Shown here one piece after another: positions 52,071 to 62,532 of a DNA stretch of 64,000 bases (its first letter is position 1; each line of letters begins with the position of its first letter). The stretch is from contig QBZW01000004.1 of NCBI GenBank assembly GCA_003282205.1, positions 62,001 through 126,000 on the forward strand. Direction: 5' to 3'. The DNA comes from Pelagibacteraceae bacterium AG-337-G04. GTDB taxonomy: Bacteria; Pseudomonadota; Alphaproteobacteria; Pelagibacterales; Pelagibacteraceae. Made by a program: the position numbers and the translations under genes. A model generated the notes under the pieces. The model saw only the letters and a program-made list of their open reading frames with translations, did no database searches and was not told the DNA's origin.

Positions 52071-53684
52071 ATGAATAAAATCATTCAATTTATAGACTCA
52101 ACTCTGTTTGATTTAGGAAGACAATTTAAATTGTCTTATTTGCCTCCCTTAATGATTTATGTGGCAGCAGGAATATCTGGCCTAACAGGGATAGTAGGTA
52201 CTTTTTTTGTAAAAGATTATTTGAATTTATCTGCAGCATTTCTTGCAGGTTTAGGTTTCTGGGCAGGAATACCTTGGGCTTTAAAAATGCCACTAGGGCA
52301 TTTGGTAGATTTAATCTGGAATAAAAAAAATTATATGGTTTACGTAGGAGCTTCATTAATTGGAATAAGTTTATTAATAATGTATGGACTAATAATTCAT
52401 ACAGAACAAATGTCATCTTATTTAAAAGTTGAAACTTGGTTTGTAATTAGCGTTCTTTTAGCTCCCATTGGTTATGTAGTTCAAGATGTCGTTGCTGATG
52501 CAATGACAGTTGAAGCTGTACCTTTAATTGATGAAAATGGTGAAAAATTTACAAGAGATCAAGTTAAGATTATGCATACAACAATGCAAACACTTGGAAG
52601 ATTTGCAATAATAGGTGGAACGGTGTTGGTTGCTCTTGCCAATGTAATATTATTTAAAGGAGTAGATAATCTTGAACAGACTGAAAAAATACAATTATAC
52701 GGTTCCATATATCTTTATGCATTAATAATACCAATGGTTTCAATTTTAGGTGTTATTTTCGCAGCTTATTTAAAAAATAAAAAGAAAAACATTTTAATTA
52801 GACAAGGTTTATCTGGAGAAGAAGGTAATTTTAATCATGAAAAAACAAAAGTTAATTGGTGGATACTAGGTGGTAGTTTAATTTTTGTAATTTTTACTTT
52901 GAGTGTTGGCTCGTTAGGATTGCCTTTTGCACAAGAGATTGTTTTCTTTGGTTCTATGTTAATAATTTTATTCCTTATGAATAAACTTATTAAAGAGTTA
53001 CCTGAAAAGTTAAGATTTACAATAGTTGGAACTGCTATAATTATTTTTATATTTAGAGCCATGCCTGGACCTGGACCAGGTTTATCTTGGTTTGAAATTG
53101 ATGAACTTCAATTCAATGAACAATTTTTTTCAGTACTATCTTTACTGGCTTCTATACTTACATTAGTTGGAATAATAATGCTTAGACCATTTATGGCAAA
53201 AAATTCTATTGCTAAAATAATTGTAATTTTATCAATTGCAGGGTCAATCTTATTTTTACCAAGTGTTGGGATGTATTATGGATTTCATAACTGGACCTCT
53301 TCGTTAACAAACGGAATTGTTGATGCAAAATTTATAGCAATAATTAATACAGCATTAGAATCTCCATTAGGTCAAATATCTATGATTCCACTTTTGGCTT
53401 GGATTGCTAAGAATGCACCTTCACATTTAAAAGCAACTTTTTTTGCGGTTTTTGCCTCATTCACTAATTTAGCTTTGTCTGCAAGTGCTTTATTAACCAA
53501 ATATCTTAATGAAATTTTTACAATTACAAGAGAAGTAAAAGATAAAGTTACAAACGCAATTTTAACGACAGCAGACTATTCTGAGCTAGGATTGTTATTG
53601 ATAACAGTTACAATTATTACCTTAATTATACCAGTGTTATTTGTTTTATTTATTCAGAAATCTAGATTTAAAACTGAGGAATAA
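52071..53684 (+). CDS. BT1-family folate/biopterin transporter (MFS)
   Basis: 537 residues with about twelve transmembrane segments and the BT1 signature VQDVVADAMTVEAVP (about 142-156). The family was first described in Leishmania and plants as folate/pteridine transporters; bacterial substrates are rarely tested. Its position next to the sarcosine oxidase genes, which consume tetrahydrofolate, fits folate or pterin uptake. It ends convergently with soxG with 3 bp between the stops. Confidence 0.75.
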   Translation: MNKIIQFIDSTLFDLGRQFKLSYLPPLMIYVAAGISGLTGIVGTFFVKDYLNLSAAFLAGLGFWAGIPWALKMPLGHLVDLIWNKKNYMVYVGASLIGISLLIMYGLIIHTEQMSSYLKVETWFVISVLLAPIGYVVQDVVADAMTVEAVPLIDENGEKFTRDQVKIMHTTMQTLGRFAIIGGTVLVALANVILFKGVDNLEQTEKIQLYGSIYLYALIIPMVSILGVIFAAYLKNKKKNILIRQGLSGEEGNFNHEKTKVNWWILGGSLIFVIFTLSVGSLGLPFAQEIVFFGSMLIILFLMNKLIKELPEKLRFTIVGTAIIIFIFRAMPGPGPGLSWFEIDELQFNEQFFSVLSLLASILTLVGIIMLRPFMAKNSIAKIIVILSIAGSILFLPSVGMYYGFHNWTSSLTNGIVDAKFIAIINTALESPLGQISMIPLLAWIAKNAPSHLKATFFAVFASFTNLALSASALLTKYLNEIFTITREVKDKVTNAILTTADYSELGLLLITVTIITLIIPVLFVLFIQKSRFKTEE

Positions 53685-53687
53685 TAA

Positions 53688-54275
53688 CTAATTACACTTA
53701 TAGCCAAATTCTAAACAAGCATCAGTGATAGAATGGTATAGAGATTCCCCAAAACTTCTTAGTGAAAAAATTCTTACTTTTTCTGGTTCATTCTCAATCA
53801 TATCAACTATAAAAGAAATTCCATTATAAGCTGAGTTAATGCTCATATTTTTTGTTAAAATATTAAAATTAAAAGGACATCCTTTTTTTAAAACTTCTTT
53901 AACGTAAGGTCCTTCTAATTCTATTATCGCTTTAGAATGAGAAAGGTCTGTAACAGCAAAATCATTTTCATTAAAAGTGGTGTAAATTTCTTTAAACAAT
54001 TCTTTTTTATTAGAAACTAAAAGCCAATTATTTGGTGAATTCCACAGCACCCTTATATTTTCATTTGAAACAACTGTTTGTGACTGATTTACAAATTTTA
54101 AATTGTTAAAATTTATTTCGTCAATTTTAATAGAAGAATTTCTATACTGAACAACTTGAATAATTAATAAATTTTTTAATTCTTTAATTTTTAATAATTC
54201 ATTTTCAGATTTATTTTCAAAATTTCCAAATGATCCATTGACATGAACATTTTGTAATGCAGAAATTACTGTCAT
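53688..54275 (-). CDS. soxG: Sarcosine oxidase gamma subunit
   Basis: 195 residues. Small GcvT-like subunit with QYRNSSIKIDEINF, VLWNSPNNWLLVSN and FAVTDLSHSKAIIELEGP, followed by VLKKGCPFN near the middle and a C-terminal SFGESLYHSITDACLEFG. Its start overlaps the soxA stop (TGATG). It completes the tetrameric sarcosine oxidase; the sequence is weakly conserved, so the call leans on operon position. Confidence 0.85.
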   Translation of the reverse strand: MTVISALQNVHVNGSFGNFENKSENELLKIKELKNLLIIQVVQYRNSSIKIDEINFNNLKFVNQSQTVVSNENIRVLWNSPNNWLLVSNKKELFKEIYTTFNENDFAVTDLSHSKAIIELEGPYVKEVLKKGCPFNFNILTKNMSINSAYNGISFIVDMIENEPEKVRIFSLRSFGESLYHSITDACLEFGYKCN

Positions 54276-57268
54276 GCTCTTACTCTCTTTCCTTCAGGAT
54301 CAACATAATGAGATGAAACAATTTCCACAGGAATAGTTTTGTTTTGTAAAGGTGACATAGCAAATAGCTTTTGACCTATCATATTTTTACCGTCTTTAAT
54401 TATCGCAAGTGAGAATGGATTATCATACTCAACACTCCAACATGATGCTGATACATGACCTAATTTAGGGTTTGGAAGTTTTGCTTTAGGGTCTTTAACA
54501 ATATATGAACCTTCAGGAATACTTGTTGTTTTGTCTAATGGAACAACACCTACTATTTTTTCTCTATCTGGTTTTGTAAAAGCTGATCTGCTTAAAGATC
54601 TTTTACCAATAAAGTCTTTTTTCTTACTTACTAAACCTTCAAGCGATGCATCGTGAGGAATTGTTCTCCCATCAAGCTCAGAGCCAGCAACGTGACCCAT
54701 TTCTATCCTTAAAGTAGATAGGGCTTCAGTTCCATATGGCTGTATTTGAAATTCTTTACCAACTTCGATAATTTTTTCCCACATGAAATTACCATAGTCT
54801 GATTCCACGTTGACTTCATAAGCAAGTTCTCCCGAAAATGAAATTCTATAAATTTTTGCAGGAATGCTAAATAAATCGGCCTCTTTGTATCCCATAAATG
54901 GTAGACCCTCATTAGATACATCGGTATTAGGAAATAATTTCATTAGTAATGCTCTTGAATTTGGGCCTGCTATTGCAGCGCCAGCCCACTGCTCTGTTGT
55001 TGAGACTACATTAACATTTAATTCTGGCCAAACTAGCTGCAAATAATATTCTAAATGAGACAAAACATTTGCTGCTTGAGCTGTTGTAGTTGTCATGTGG
55101 TAATGATTTTCGGAAATTCTTGTTGTTGTTCCATCATCCATTACAATTCCATCTTCTCTTAGCATTACTCCATATCTTGCTTTACCGACTGGTAGCTTAA
55201 GCCATGCATTAGTATAAACTCTATTTAAAAATTCCGCAGCATCTGGACCTTTAACATCTATTTTTCCTAAGGTAGTTACATCACATACACCTACATTTTT
55301 TCTTACATTTTTTGCTTCTCTTTTTGAAGCTTCAAATAATGTTTCATTTCCTTGCTTGTAGTATCTTGGTCTTAACCAAACTCCGGCATCAACAAATACT
55401 GCGTTATTTTTTTTATGCCATTCGTGCATTGGTGATTTTCTTGTTGGTTTAGAATGTTTGCCAACTTCTCTTCCAACAATTGCTCCTATTGTAACAGGTG
55501 TATAAGGTGGCCTAAATGTTGTGTGGCCAACTTGTGGTACAACTTTATTTTCAATGTCTGAAACTAATTGTAAACCATTAAGATTACTTGTCTTCCCTTG
55601 ATCTGTCGCCATTCCAAGGGTGGTATATCTTTTTACATGTTCGATTGATCTAAAACCTTCTCTTAATGCCAACTCTATATCTGTTACAGCCACATCGTTT
55701 TGAAAATCTAAAAATCTTTTGTAAGATTTACCTTTTGGTAATGGAACACACCAAAACTTGTCGTGCTCTGAAGATTTTTTTTCAACTACAGTTGGAATAG
55801 AAACTTTATTATTATTTTCTGTTATTTTGTTTGAGACTTCATATCCTTTATCAAATGCTTCATTTATAGTTTCTTCTAAAGTAAATTTACCGTTTGCTGA
55901 ACCAATTGTATTTTCATTCTGTTTAGATTTTTTTGGAATGAATGCATCTATTTTTTCATTAAATTCAGATTTATTTCCAGATTGAGATGCTAAGTGAATT
56001 GATGGCGTCCAAAACCCTGAAACACAAATACAATCACATTCAATATTTTCTATATTTGATAATTCTTTTTTATTATCAGATATTTTTGCAATATCTGCTG
56101 ATTTGACTTTTTTGTATCCCTTAGCAGCTACCACTACATGAGAAAATTTAATTTCAATTCCTAAATTTTTGGCTTCACTAATAATGTCTGAAGATGGTTC
56201 TTTTCTAGTATCTAAAATTAATGGATTTACGCCATTTTTTTTGAATTCTATAGCGGTTTCATATCCACTGTCATTATTTGTAAATATCAAAGGTTTTTTT
56301 CCAACTAAAACTCCATAAACCTTCATATATTCTTTAGCTGCTGAAGATAACATTACACCTGGGGTATCATTGTTCCCAAATACTAATGGCCTTTCAATTG
56401 AACCTGATGAAATTAGAACTTCTTTTGCTCTTATGTACCATAAACGTTGTTTAGGTAAATATTTTTGGGTTTTGGGCAAGTGATCGCTTATTCGTTCCGA
56501 CATTACCAACATATTATGATCATAATAACCAAATACTTGTGATCTATTTTTTACAATCACATTTGACATTGACTTTAACTCTGTAATTATTTTTTCTGAC
56601 CATTCAGTGCCGGTTTGATTACCAATATTTACATCGCTAGTTAACAAGCTACCTCCATACCTTGGTTTGTCTTCAGCTAAAATTACACGCGCACCATTTT
56701 TTGCTGCTGCATATGCGCTAGCTAAACCTGAGGGCCCTGATCCAGTAATCAATAAATCACAATATTCATATTTATGTTCATATCTTTCTTTATCGTGCTT
56801 GGTTGATGCTTCTCCAAAACCTGCTGCCATTCTAATAAAAGGTTCATAAATTTTATACCAAAAGCTTGGTGGCCACATAAAAGTTTTATAATAAAACCCA
56901 GCTGGAAAAAACATTTTTAAGAAATTATTAATTGCACCAATATCAAAGTTTACACTAGGCCAACAGTTTACACTTTTAACTTCTAAACCTTCAAAAATCT
57001 CCTGTTCTGTAGCTCTAATATTGGGATCTCTCTCATTATTTCTTTCTAACTGTAAAATTGCATAAGGTTCATCAACGCCAACTCCAAAGAAACCTCTAGG
57101 TCTATGATATTTAAAACTCCTCCCTACAAGATGCACTCCATTTGCTATTAAAGCAGAAGCAATAGTATCTCCTTCATAACCAAAATATTTTTTACCATTA
57201 AATGTAAAAGAAATTTTTTTATTTCTATTTACCATTCCAATCTTATCTAATCTAAAATCTTGTGACAT
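54272..57268 (-). CDS. soxA: Sarcosine oxidase alpha subunit
   Basis: 998 residues, the expected size. An N-terminal ferredoxin-like domain (FNGKKYFGYEGDTIASAL, HLVGRSFKYHRPRGFFGVG) is followed by a NAD-binding domain (LLITGSGPSGLASAYAAAK near 174-192). A C-terminal GcvT-like tetrahydrofolate domain carries GVCDVTTLGKIDVKGPDAAE and SFSGELAYEVNVE. It oxidises sarcosine to glycine, H2O2 and 5,10-methylene-THF together with SoxBDG. It overlaps soxG and soxD. Confidence 0.93.
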   Translation of the reverse strand: MSQDFRLDKIGMVNRNKKISFTFNGKKYFGYEGDTIASALIANGVHLVGRSFKYHRPRGFFGVGVDEPYAILQLERNNERDPNIRATEQEIFEGLEVKSVNCWPSVNFDIGAINNFLKMFFPAGFYYKTFMWPPSFWYKIYEPFIRMAAGFGEASTKHDKERYEHKYEYCDLLITGSGPSGLASAYAAAKNGARVILAEDKPRYGGSLLTSDVNIGNQTGTEWSEKIITELKSMSNVIVKNRSQVFGYYDHNMLVMSERISDHLPKTQKYLPKQRLWYIRAKEVLISSGSIERPLVFGNNDTPGVMLSSAAKEYMKVYGVLVGKKPLIFTNNDSGYETAIEFKKNGVNPLILDTRKEPSSDIISEAKNLGIEIKFSHVVVAAKGYKKVKSADIAKISDNKKELSNIENIECDCICVSGFWTPSIHLASQSGNKSEFNEKIDAFIPKKSKQNENTIGSANGKFTLEETINEAFDKGYEVSNKITENNNKVSIPTVVEKKSSEHDKFWCVPLPKGKSYKRFLDFQNDVAVTDIELALREGFRSIEHVKRYTTLGMATDQGKTSNLNGLQLVSDIENKVVPQVGHTTFRPPYTPVTIGAIVGREVGKHSKPTRKSPMHEWHKKNNAVFVDAGVWLRPRYYKQGNETLFEASKREAKNVRKNVGVCDVTTLGKIDVKGPDAAEFLNRVYTNAWLKLPVGKARYGVMLREDGIVMDDGTTTRISENHYHMTTTTAQAANVLSHLEYYLQLVWPELNVNVVSTTEQWAGAAIAGPNSRALLMKLFPNTDVSNEGLPFMGYKEADLFSIPAKIYRISFSGELAYEVNVESDYGNFMWEKIIEVGKEFQIQPYGTEALSTLRIEMGHVAGSELDGRTIPHDASLEGLVSKKKDFIGKRSLSRSAFTKPDREKIVGVVPLDKTTSIPEGSYIVKDPKAKLPNPKLGHVSASCWSVEYDNPFSLAIIKDGKNMIGQKLFAMSPLQNKTIPVEIVSSHYVDPEGKRVRA

Positions 57269-57537
57269 TATTCAATTAATTCATCTGCTTTATAGGTTTT
57301 AAAAATTTCGTGAGTAGAAGTATCTCTTTCAACTTTAATCCATTGTCTGCAGCCAGATATATGGTGCCATAACTCTAGATGTTTTCCTCTAGGACTTTTT
57401 CTTAAATAAACAAAATTATTCCACTCTTGGTCACTAATTTCATTATTAAGGTCTGGTCGTTTTACTGTTGCATCTCCGCCATAAGCAAACTCATTCTGTG
57501 ATCTTGATCCACAATGTGGACAGAATATATAGAGCAT
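57268..57537 (-). CDS. soxD: Sarcosine oxidase delta subunit
   Basis: 89 residues. The zinc-binding residues are the FCPHCGSRSQNEFAYGG N-terminal CxxC and the HISGCRQWIKVERDT C-terminal segment, the standard SoxD layout. It bridges SoxA and SoxB in the heterotetramer. It overlaps soxA by one base and follows soxB with no gap. Confidence 0.93.
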   Translation of the reverse strand: MLYIFCPHCGSRSQNEFAYGGDATVKRPDLNNEISDQEWNNFVYLRKSPRGKHLELWHHISGCRQWIKVERDTSTHEIFKTYKADELIE

Positions 57538-58794
57538 TTAGGATATCCAAGTTTTGGTACCAAGACCTTTTTCATCAATTAAATCGCCAGTATTAAATCT
57601 ATTTAAACTGTAACCTGCATTTAATTCATGAACTCTATTCTGTGCAATAGTGTGTGCGAAAGTCCACCCTGAAGCAGGAGTAGCTTTAAATCCACCATAA
57701 CACCAGCCACAATTTAAGTATAGGCCATCAATATGTGTTTTATCAATAATTGGTGAACCGTCCATGGACATATCCATAATTCCACCCCAAGTTCTTAGCA
57801 TTTTCAATTTGCTTAGAAACGGAAACATTGCAATACCTTCTGTTAGAACATGTTGGAGTGTTGGTAAATTTCCTCTTTGAGAGTAACTATTATATCCGTC
57901 CAAGTCTCCACCCATAACCATCTCTCCTTTATCTGATTGACTACAATAAAAGTGACCTGCACCAAATGTAACAACATGGTCAAGTAAAGGTTTAACAGGT
58001 TCTGAAACACATGCTTGAAGAAGATGAGTTTCAATTGGTAATGTCATGTTTAACATTTCTGCCAAAATATTTGTGCTACCTGCTACACACAATCCAACTT
58101 TTTTTGCTTTAATATCTCCTCTAGATGTTCTTACACCAACTATTTTTCCATTGGTAACATCGAATCCTGTTACTTCACAATTTTGAATTATATCAACACC
58201 CATAGAGTCTGCTTGTCTTGCATACCCCCAAGCTACGGCATCATGCCTGGCAGTCCCAGCGCTTGGTTGCATCAAACCTCCAAAAATTGGAAATCGAACA
58301 TTGTCAGAAAAATCTGCCATTGGAATTAGTTTTTGAACCTCTTCCCTATTTAATAAAACTGCATCAATTCCATTTAAGCGCATTGAATTTCCTCTTCTAG
58401 AATATGCATTCATTTGTGCATCTGAATGGGCAAGATTAATTATTCCTCTTGGAGAAAACATAACATTGTAATTCAAATCCTGACTCATCTTTCTCCATAA
58501 ATTCATGCCAAACTCACTGAACAAAGCATTGTCATCATGCAAATAGTTTGATCTAATTATTGTAGTGTTCCTTCCAACATTACCACCGCCTATCCAACCT
58601 TTTTCAATGATAGCTACATTTGTAATATTATGCTCCTTAGCTAAGTAATAAGCAGTTGCTAAGCCATGACCCCCACCACCTATGATGATCACATCATATT
58701 CCTTTTTAGGGGTTGGATCTTTCCAAGCTACTTCCCAATTCTGATGATCTGAGAATGCATTTTTAATTAGGCTAAAAACTGAGTATTTTTGCAT
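57538..58794 (-). CDS. soxB: Sarcosine oxidase beta subunit
   Basis: 418 residues. DAO-family FAD domain with VIIIGGGGHGLATAYYLAK and GWIGGGNVGRNTTIIRSNYL. H184 in AGTARHDAVAWG is the covalent-FMN histidine of the heterotetrameric enzyme. A C-terminal GWCYGGFKATPASGW segment completes the substrate site. It is the first gene of soxBDAG and shares a 127-bp divergent upstream region with fhs. Confidence 0.95.
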   Translation of the reverse strand: MQKYSVFSLIKNAFSDHQNWEVAWKDPTPKKEYDVIIIGGGGHGLATAYYLAKEHNITNVAIIEKGWIGGGNVGRNTTIIRSNYLHDDNALFSEFGMNLWRKMSQDLNYNVMFSPRGIINLAHSDAQMNAYSRRGNSMRLNGIDAVLLNREEVQKLIPMADFSDNVRFPIFGGLMQPSAGTARHDAVAWGYARQADSMGVDIIQNCEVTGFDVTNGKIVGVRTSRGDIKAKKVGLCVAGSTNILAEMLNMTLPIETHLLQACVSEPVKPLLDHVVTFGAGHFYCSQSDKGEMVMGGDLDGYNSYSQRGNLPTLQHVLTEGIAMFPFLSKLKMLRTWGGIMDMSMDGSPIIDKTHIDGLYLNCGWCYGGFKATPASGWTFAHTIAQNRVHELNAGYSLNRFNTGDLIDEKGLGTKTWIS

Positions 58795-58921
58795 TTTATA
58801 ATTTTATTCAATTAATATAAATTTTTTCTTATTTTTTATATATATATTTTTTAGATGTTTAAAATCCAATCAAAAAAGTATAGACATTTTGCACATTAAA
58901 CAATTAAAAATATTAAACTAA

Positions 58922-60598
58922 ATGATAAAATCAGATATTCAAATAGCAAGAGAAGCAAAAATGAAACCTATCCAAGAAATTTTGGATGGAGTTGGAGTAC
59001 CTGATAAAGCTGAGGCATATAGTCCAATAAGCAGATATATTGCTAAAATTAAACTTGAATACCTTGATAAATTTAAAGAAAAAGAAGATGGAAAATTAAT
59101 ACTAGTAACAGCTATTACACCAACACCAGCAGGTGAAGGTAAGACCACAACTTCTGTCGGGTTGTCAGATGGAATAAATAAATTAGGTAAAAAATCTATT
59201 GTTTGTTTGAGAGAGCCTAGTCTTGGTCCTTCATTTGGAATGAAAGGTGGAGCTGCTGGTGGTGGATATGCTCAAGTAGTTCCGATGGAACAAATTAATT
59301 TACACTTCACTGGAGATTTCCATGCAATCACGTCTGCACATAATCTTTTATCTGCATTAATTGATAACCATATATATTGGGGAAATAAATTAAATATAGA
59401 TGTTAGGAGAATAGTTTGGAATAGAGTTCTCGATATGAATGACCGGGCTTTAAGATCTATAAATATTAATCTTGGTGGTGTTGCGAATGGATTTCCAAGA
59501 GAAGATGGTTTTGATATTACTGTTGCATCAGAAATAATGGCAATCTTTTGTTTATCAAATGATTTGCATGATCTTGAAAATAGAATTGGTAATATTACGG
59601 TTGCTTATACTAGGGATAAAAAACCAATATATGCAAAAGATTTAAACGCGCAGGGTCCAATGACTGTATTGTTAAAAGAAGCTATTAGACCAAACATAAC
59701 ACAAACTTTGGAAAATAATCCTGCTATAATTCATGGTGGACCATTTGCAAATATTGCTCATGGATGTAATTCTGTTTTAGCAACTAAGACAGCATTAAAA
59801 CTCTCAGATTATGTTGTAACAGAAGCAGGGTTTGGAGCTGACCTTGGTGCAGAAAAATTCTTTGATATTAAATGCAGAAAATCAGGATTAAAACCAAGTT
59901 GTGTTGTGATTGTTGCAACTATAAGAGCTTTGAAAATGCATGGTGGAGTTAAAAAAGATGAATTAAAAAATGAAAATGTAGATGCAGTAAAAAAGGGATT
60001 GGTTAACTTGGAAAGACATATAGAAAATATTCAAAAATTTAACTTACCTATAACAGTAGCTATAAACCACTTTGTTTTAGATACTGATAAAGAAGTTAAT
60101 GAAGTTATCAAGTTTTGTGAACAAAAAAGTATTAAAGCCTCAATATCAAAGCATTGGGAAAAAGGAGGAGAAGGTGCAATTGATTTAGCAAATGATGTAG
60201 TTGAGTTATGTGAAAAAGATAATGATTTTAAATTTTTATACGATGATAAAAATTCATTATTTAAAAAAATAGAAACAATTGCTAAGGAACTTTATAGAGC
60301 AAGCGAAGTAGTTGCAGATACTAAAATTAGAGACCAATTAAAAGCATTTGAAGAAAGAGGTTACCAATCATTACCAATTTGTATTGCAAAAACGCAATAT
60401 AGTTTTTCTACTGACCCAAATCTTAAAGGAGCACCTTCAGGTCATGTATTACCAATAAGAGAGATAAGACTATCATCAGGAGCAGAATTTGTCGTAGTTG
60501 TGTGTGGTGCAATAATGACGATGCCAGGATTACCAAAAATGCCAGCTGCGGACTCGATTCGTATTAATGAAAAAGGTGAAACAGAAGGCCTATTTTAA
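58922..60598 (+). CDS. fhs: Formate-tetrahydrofolate ligase
   Basis: 558 residues, full length. The P-loop is [16 protein letters not shown], and [19 protein letters not shown] with the THF-binding region characteristic of Fhs follows. It interconverts formate + ATP + THF and 10-formyl-THF. Divergently paired with soxBDAG, it can process the C1 units released from sarcosine. It ends convergently, overlapping the glutamine amidotransferase gene by 9 bp. Confidence 0.97.
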   Translation: MIKSDIQIAREAKMKPIQEILDGVGVPDKAEAYSPISRYIAKIKLEYLDKFKEKEDGKLILVTAITPTPAGEGKTTTSVGLSDGINKLGKKSIVCLREPSLGPSFGMKGGAAGGGYAQVVPMEQINLHFTGDFHAITSAHNLLSALIDNHIYWGNKLNIDVRRIVWNRVLDMNDRALRSININLGGVANGFPREDGFDITVASEIMAIFCLSNDLHDLENRIGNITVAYTRDKKPIYAKDLNAQGPMTVLLKEAIRPNITQTLENNPAIIHGGPFANIAHGCNSVLATKTALKLSDYVVTEAGFGADLGAEKFFDIKCRKSGLKPSCVVIVATIRALKMHGGVKKDELKNENVDAVKKGLVNLERHIENIQKFNLPITVAINHFVLDTDKEVNEVIKFCEQKSIKASISKHWEKGGEGAIDLANDVVELCEKDNDFKFLYDDKNSLFKKIETIAKELYRASEVVADTKIRDQLKAFEERGYQSLPICIAKTQYSFSTDPNLKGAPSGHVLPIREIRLSSGAEFVVVVCGAIMTMPGLPKMPAADSIRINEKGETEGLF

Positions 60599-61375
60599 TA
60601 GATAATTAAGCCAGTTTTCAAGTTCACGCATTCTAAGATCTTTATTTGTAATCATATTTTCTTCTGCAATCATTCTTACATGATTATTTATCTCTTGCTC
60701 ATCAACAAAAGCATTATTGTTTAAAAGACGTTCTTTTCTAAAATGTATAAGGCTTATCATTTTATCGTAAGTAATCTCAGGGTGATATTGAATACCCCAT
60801 ATATCGCTTGCTGCAGAATGAAAATTTACTCCCATAACTTTATTTATAGGATTTGAGGCGAGCAATTTTGAATTTTTTGGTAATTTTGTAACCTCATCAA
60901 AATTAAAAGCGGGTGTATTAAAAATTTTACTTTTATTTTTATATATTTGATGTTGTAATCCCTCATCATTTATTTCAATATTTAGTGCTATACCTCTGTG
61001 AGATCCGTTTGTACATCTTTTTACTTCCCCTCCTGCTACCGTAACAGCAACCTGAAGTCCCCAGCAAATAGCTAATATTTTTTTAATTTTTTTTTGACAT
61101 TCTCTCATAAACTCGATCTGTCTTCTTATTTCAATGGTGTCATTATAAATATTTAGACTACTTCCTCCCCATATTAGTCCATCATATTTTTCGAGATCTG
61201 TTACTTTGTCAGAAATATTTTTATCAGATGAAGGGTTTACAACATCTATTTCGATTTTATCAGTGAAATAAGCTATGCTATCTTTTAGACTTTCAGTATG
61301 TGTTTTAATTCCACCATCAGTAAAACTCTGATTCTCTTCTCTTAAATTTCCCTCAACAATTAATATTTTTTTCAT
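60590..61375 (-). CDS. Class I glutamine amidotransferase-like protein
   Basis: 261 residues. The triad is C104 in [11 protein letters not shown]198 and E200 in GIQYHPEI. The region [10 protein letters not shown] and the tail [17 protein letters not shown] place it among GuaA-like stand-alone GATase domains. It hydrolyses glutamine or related gamma-glutamyl compounds; the partner synthase is not present. It overlaps the iron alcohol dehydrogenase gene by one base. Confidence 0.78.
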   Translation of the reverse strand: MKKILIVEGNLREENQSFTDGGIKTHTESLKDSIAYFTDKIEIDVVNPSSDKNISDKVTDLEKYDGLIWGGSSLNIYNDTIEIRRQIEFMRECQKKIKKILAICWGLQVAVTVAGGEVKRCTNGSHRGIALNIEINDEGLQHQIYKNKSKIFNTPAFNFDEVTKLPKNSKLLASNPINKVMGVNFHSAASDIWGIQYHPEITYDKMISLIHFRKERLLNNNAFVDEQEINNHVRMIAEENMITNKDLRMRELENWLNYLLK

Positions 61376-62532
61376 TAAAATAATTCTCCCGAAATACTAT
61401 GTTCATAAATAACTTTCATATCATTTATAGTCAATTTTTTTGGGTTTGAGGATGTTGATGGATCATCAAGAGCCATTTTTGATAGATCATTTAAGTTCAT
61501 TTTATTTGTATCTATTACATCTGATAGTTTATGTGGAATATTTAATTCTTTTCTTAGCTCTAGTATCCATTCAAGAAAAGAGTCAAAACTTTTTCCTAAG
61601 TTAAGGTAATCACAAATAGAAATAATTCTTTCCTCTATATTTTCTTTATTAAAACTTAAGACATATGGCATAAATATTGCATTAGACAATCCATGATGAA
61701 GATTAAATTGAGCATTTAGAGGATGACTTAGTGAATGAATGGCTCCTAAGCCTTTTTGAAATGCAGTAGATCCCATACAAGCTGCAGCTAACAAATCAGA
61801 TCTAGCATTCAAATCACCTCCATTCTTTACCGCTTTTAAAAGAGATTTTTTTATCAACTTCATTCCTTCAATTGCTATTCCATCAGCCATGGGGTGAAAA
61901 CCAGGAGCACAAAATGCCTCTAAATTGTGTGCTAATGCATCCATTCCGGTAGCTCCTGTTAAGCGAGGAGAAAGTTCTTTAGAAAAAACTGGGTCTAATA
62001 TGACAATAGATGGTAAAAATTTTGGGTGGAAAATTATTTTTTTTATTCCAGTTTTTGAATTAATTATTGCTGATGCTCTGCCAGTTTCTGAGCCAGTTCC
62101 AGCAGTTGTTGGAATTGCAATTATTGGAGAGATATTTTTTTCATCTGCTCTTTTCCAATAATCACCAATATCCTCAAAATCCCAAATAGGTCTTGATTGT
62201 CCAGACATAAAAGCTATGGCTTTGCCGACGTCTAATGCACTTCCACCTCCAATAGCCACTACACTATCACAACTATTTTTTTTGAATACTTCAACACCTT
62301 CATCGACATTCTCTCCTGTTGGGTTTCCTGAGAAATTAGAAAAAGTAGATAATTTAAATTTCTTTTCTAAATCATTTATTAAATCTTTTATAAATTTTAA
62401 ATTGATTAAGTCTTTATCTGTTACTAATAATGGTTTTAAAGTTTTAATTTCAACACAAGCCTTTTCTAAATCCTTAGCTCTATCTTTGCCTACCCAAACG
62501 GTTGTAGGGTAATTCCAATTACAATTATTCAT
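61375..62532 (-). CDS. Iron-containing alcohol dehydrogenase
   Basis: 385 residues. NAD(P)-binding AIGGGSALDVGKAIAFM (about 93-109), PTTAGTGSETGRAS and iron ligands in TGMDALAHNLEAF, IHSLSHPLNAQFNLHHG are typical of group III Fe-ADHs. Substrates in this family range from short alcohols to lactaldehyde, 4-hydroxybutyrate and phosphonate-derived alcohols. It overlaps the GH63-like gene by 8 bp. Confidence 0.87.
   Translation of the reverse strand: MNNCNWNYPTTVWVGKDRAKDLEKACVEIKTLKPLLVTDKDLINLKFIKDLINDLEKKFKLSTFSNFSGNPTGENVDEGVEVFKKNSCDSVVAIGGGSALDVGKAIAFMSGQSRPIWDFEDIGDYWKRADEKNISPIIAIPTTAGTGSETGRASAIINSKTGIKKIIFHPKFLPSIVILDPVFSKELSPRLTGATGMDALAHNLEAFCAPGFHPMADGIAIEGMKLIKKSLLKAVKNGGDLNARSDLLAAACMGSTAFQKGLGAIHSLSHPLNAQFNLHHGLSNAIFMPYVLSFNKENIEERIISICDYLNLGKSFDSFLEWILELRKELNIPHKLSDVIDTNKMNLNDLSKMALDDPSTSSNPKKLTINDMKVIYEHSISGELF

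Noticed and set aside
52126-52416. Antisense open frame of 96 codons inside the BT1 gene, and similar long antisense frames elsewhere (for example 39720-40016, 44336-44641)
   Set aside because: They are opposite strongly conserved genes, have Leu/Gln-rich low-complexity composition typical of antisense of AT-rich genes, and have no ribosome-binding sites.
58889-58916. TTGCAC-16-TATTAA promoter for fhs
   Set aside because: The -10 box would end 5 bases before the ATG, placing the transcript start inside the gene; in DNA this AT-rich such matches are common by chance.
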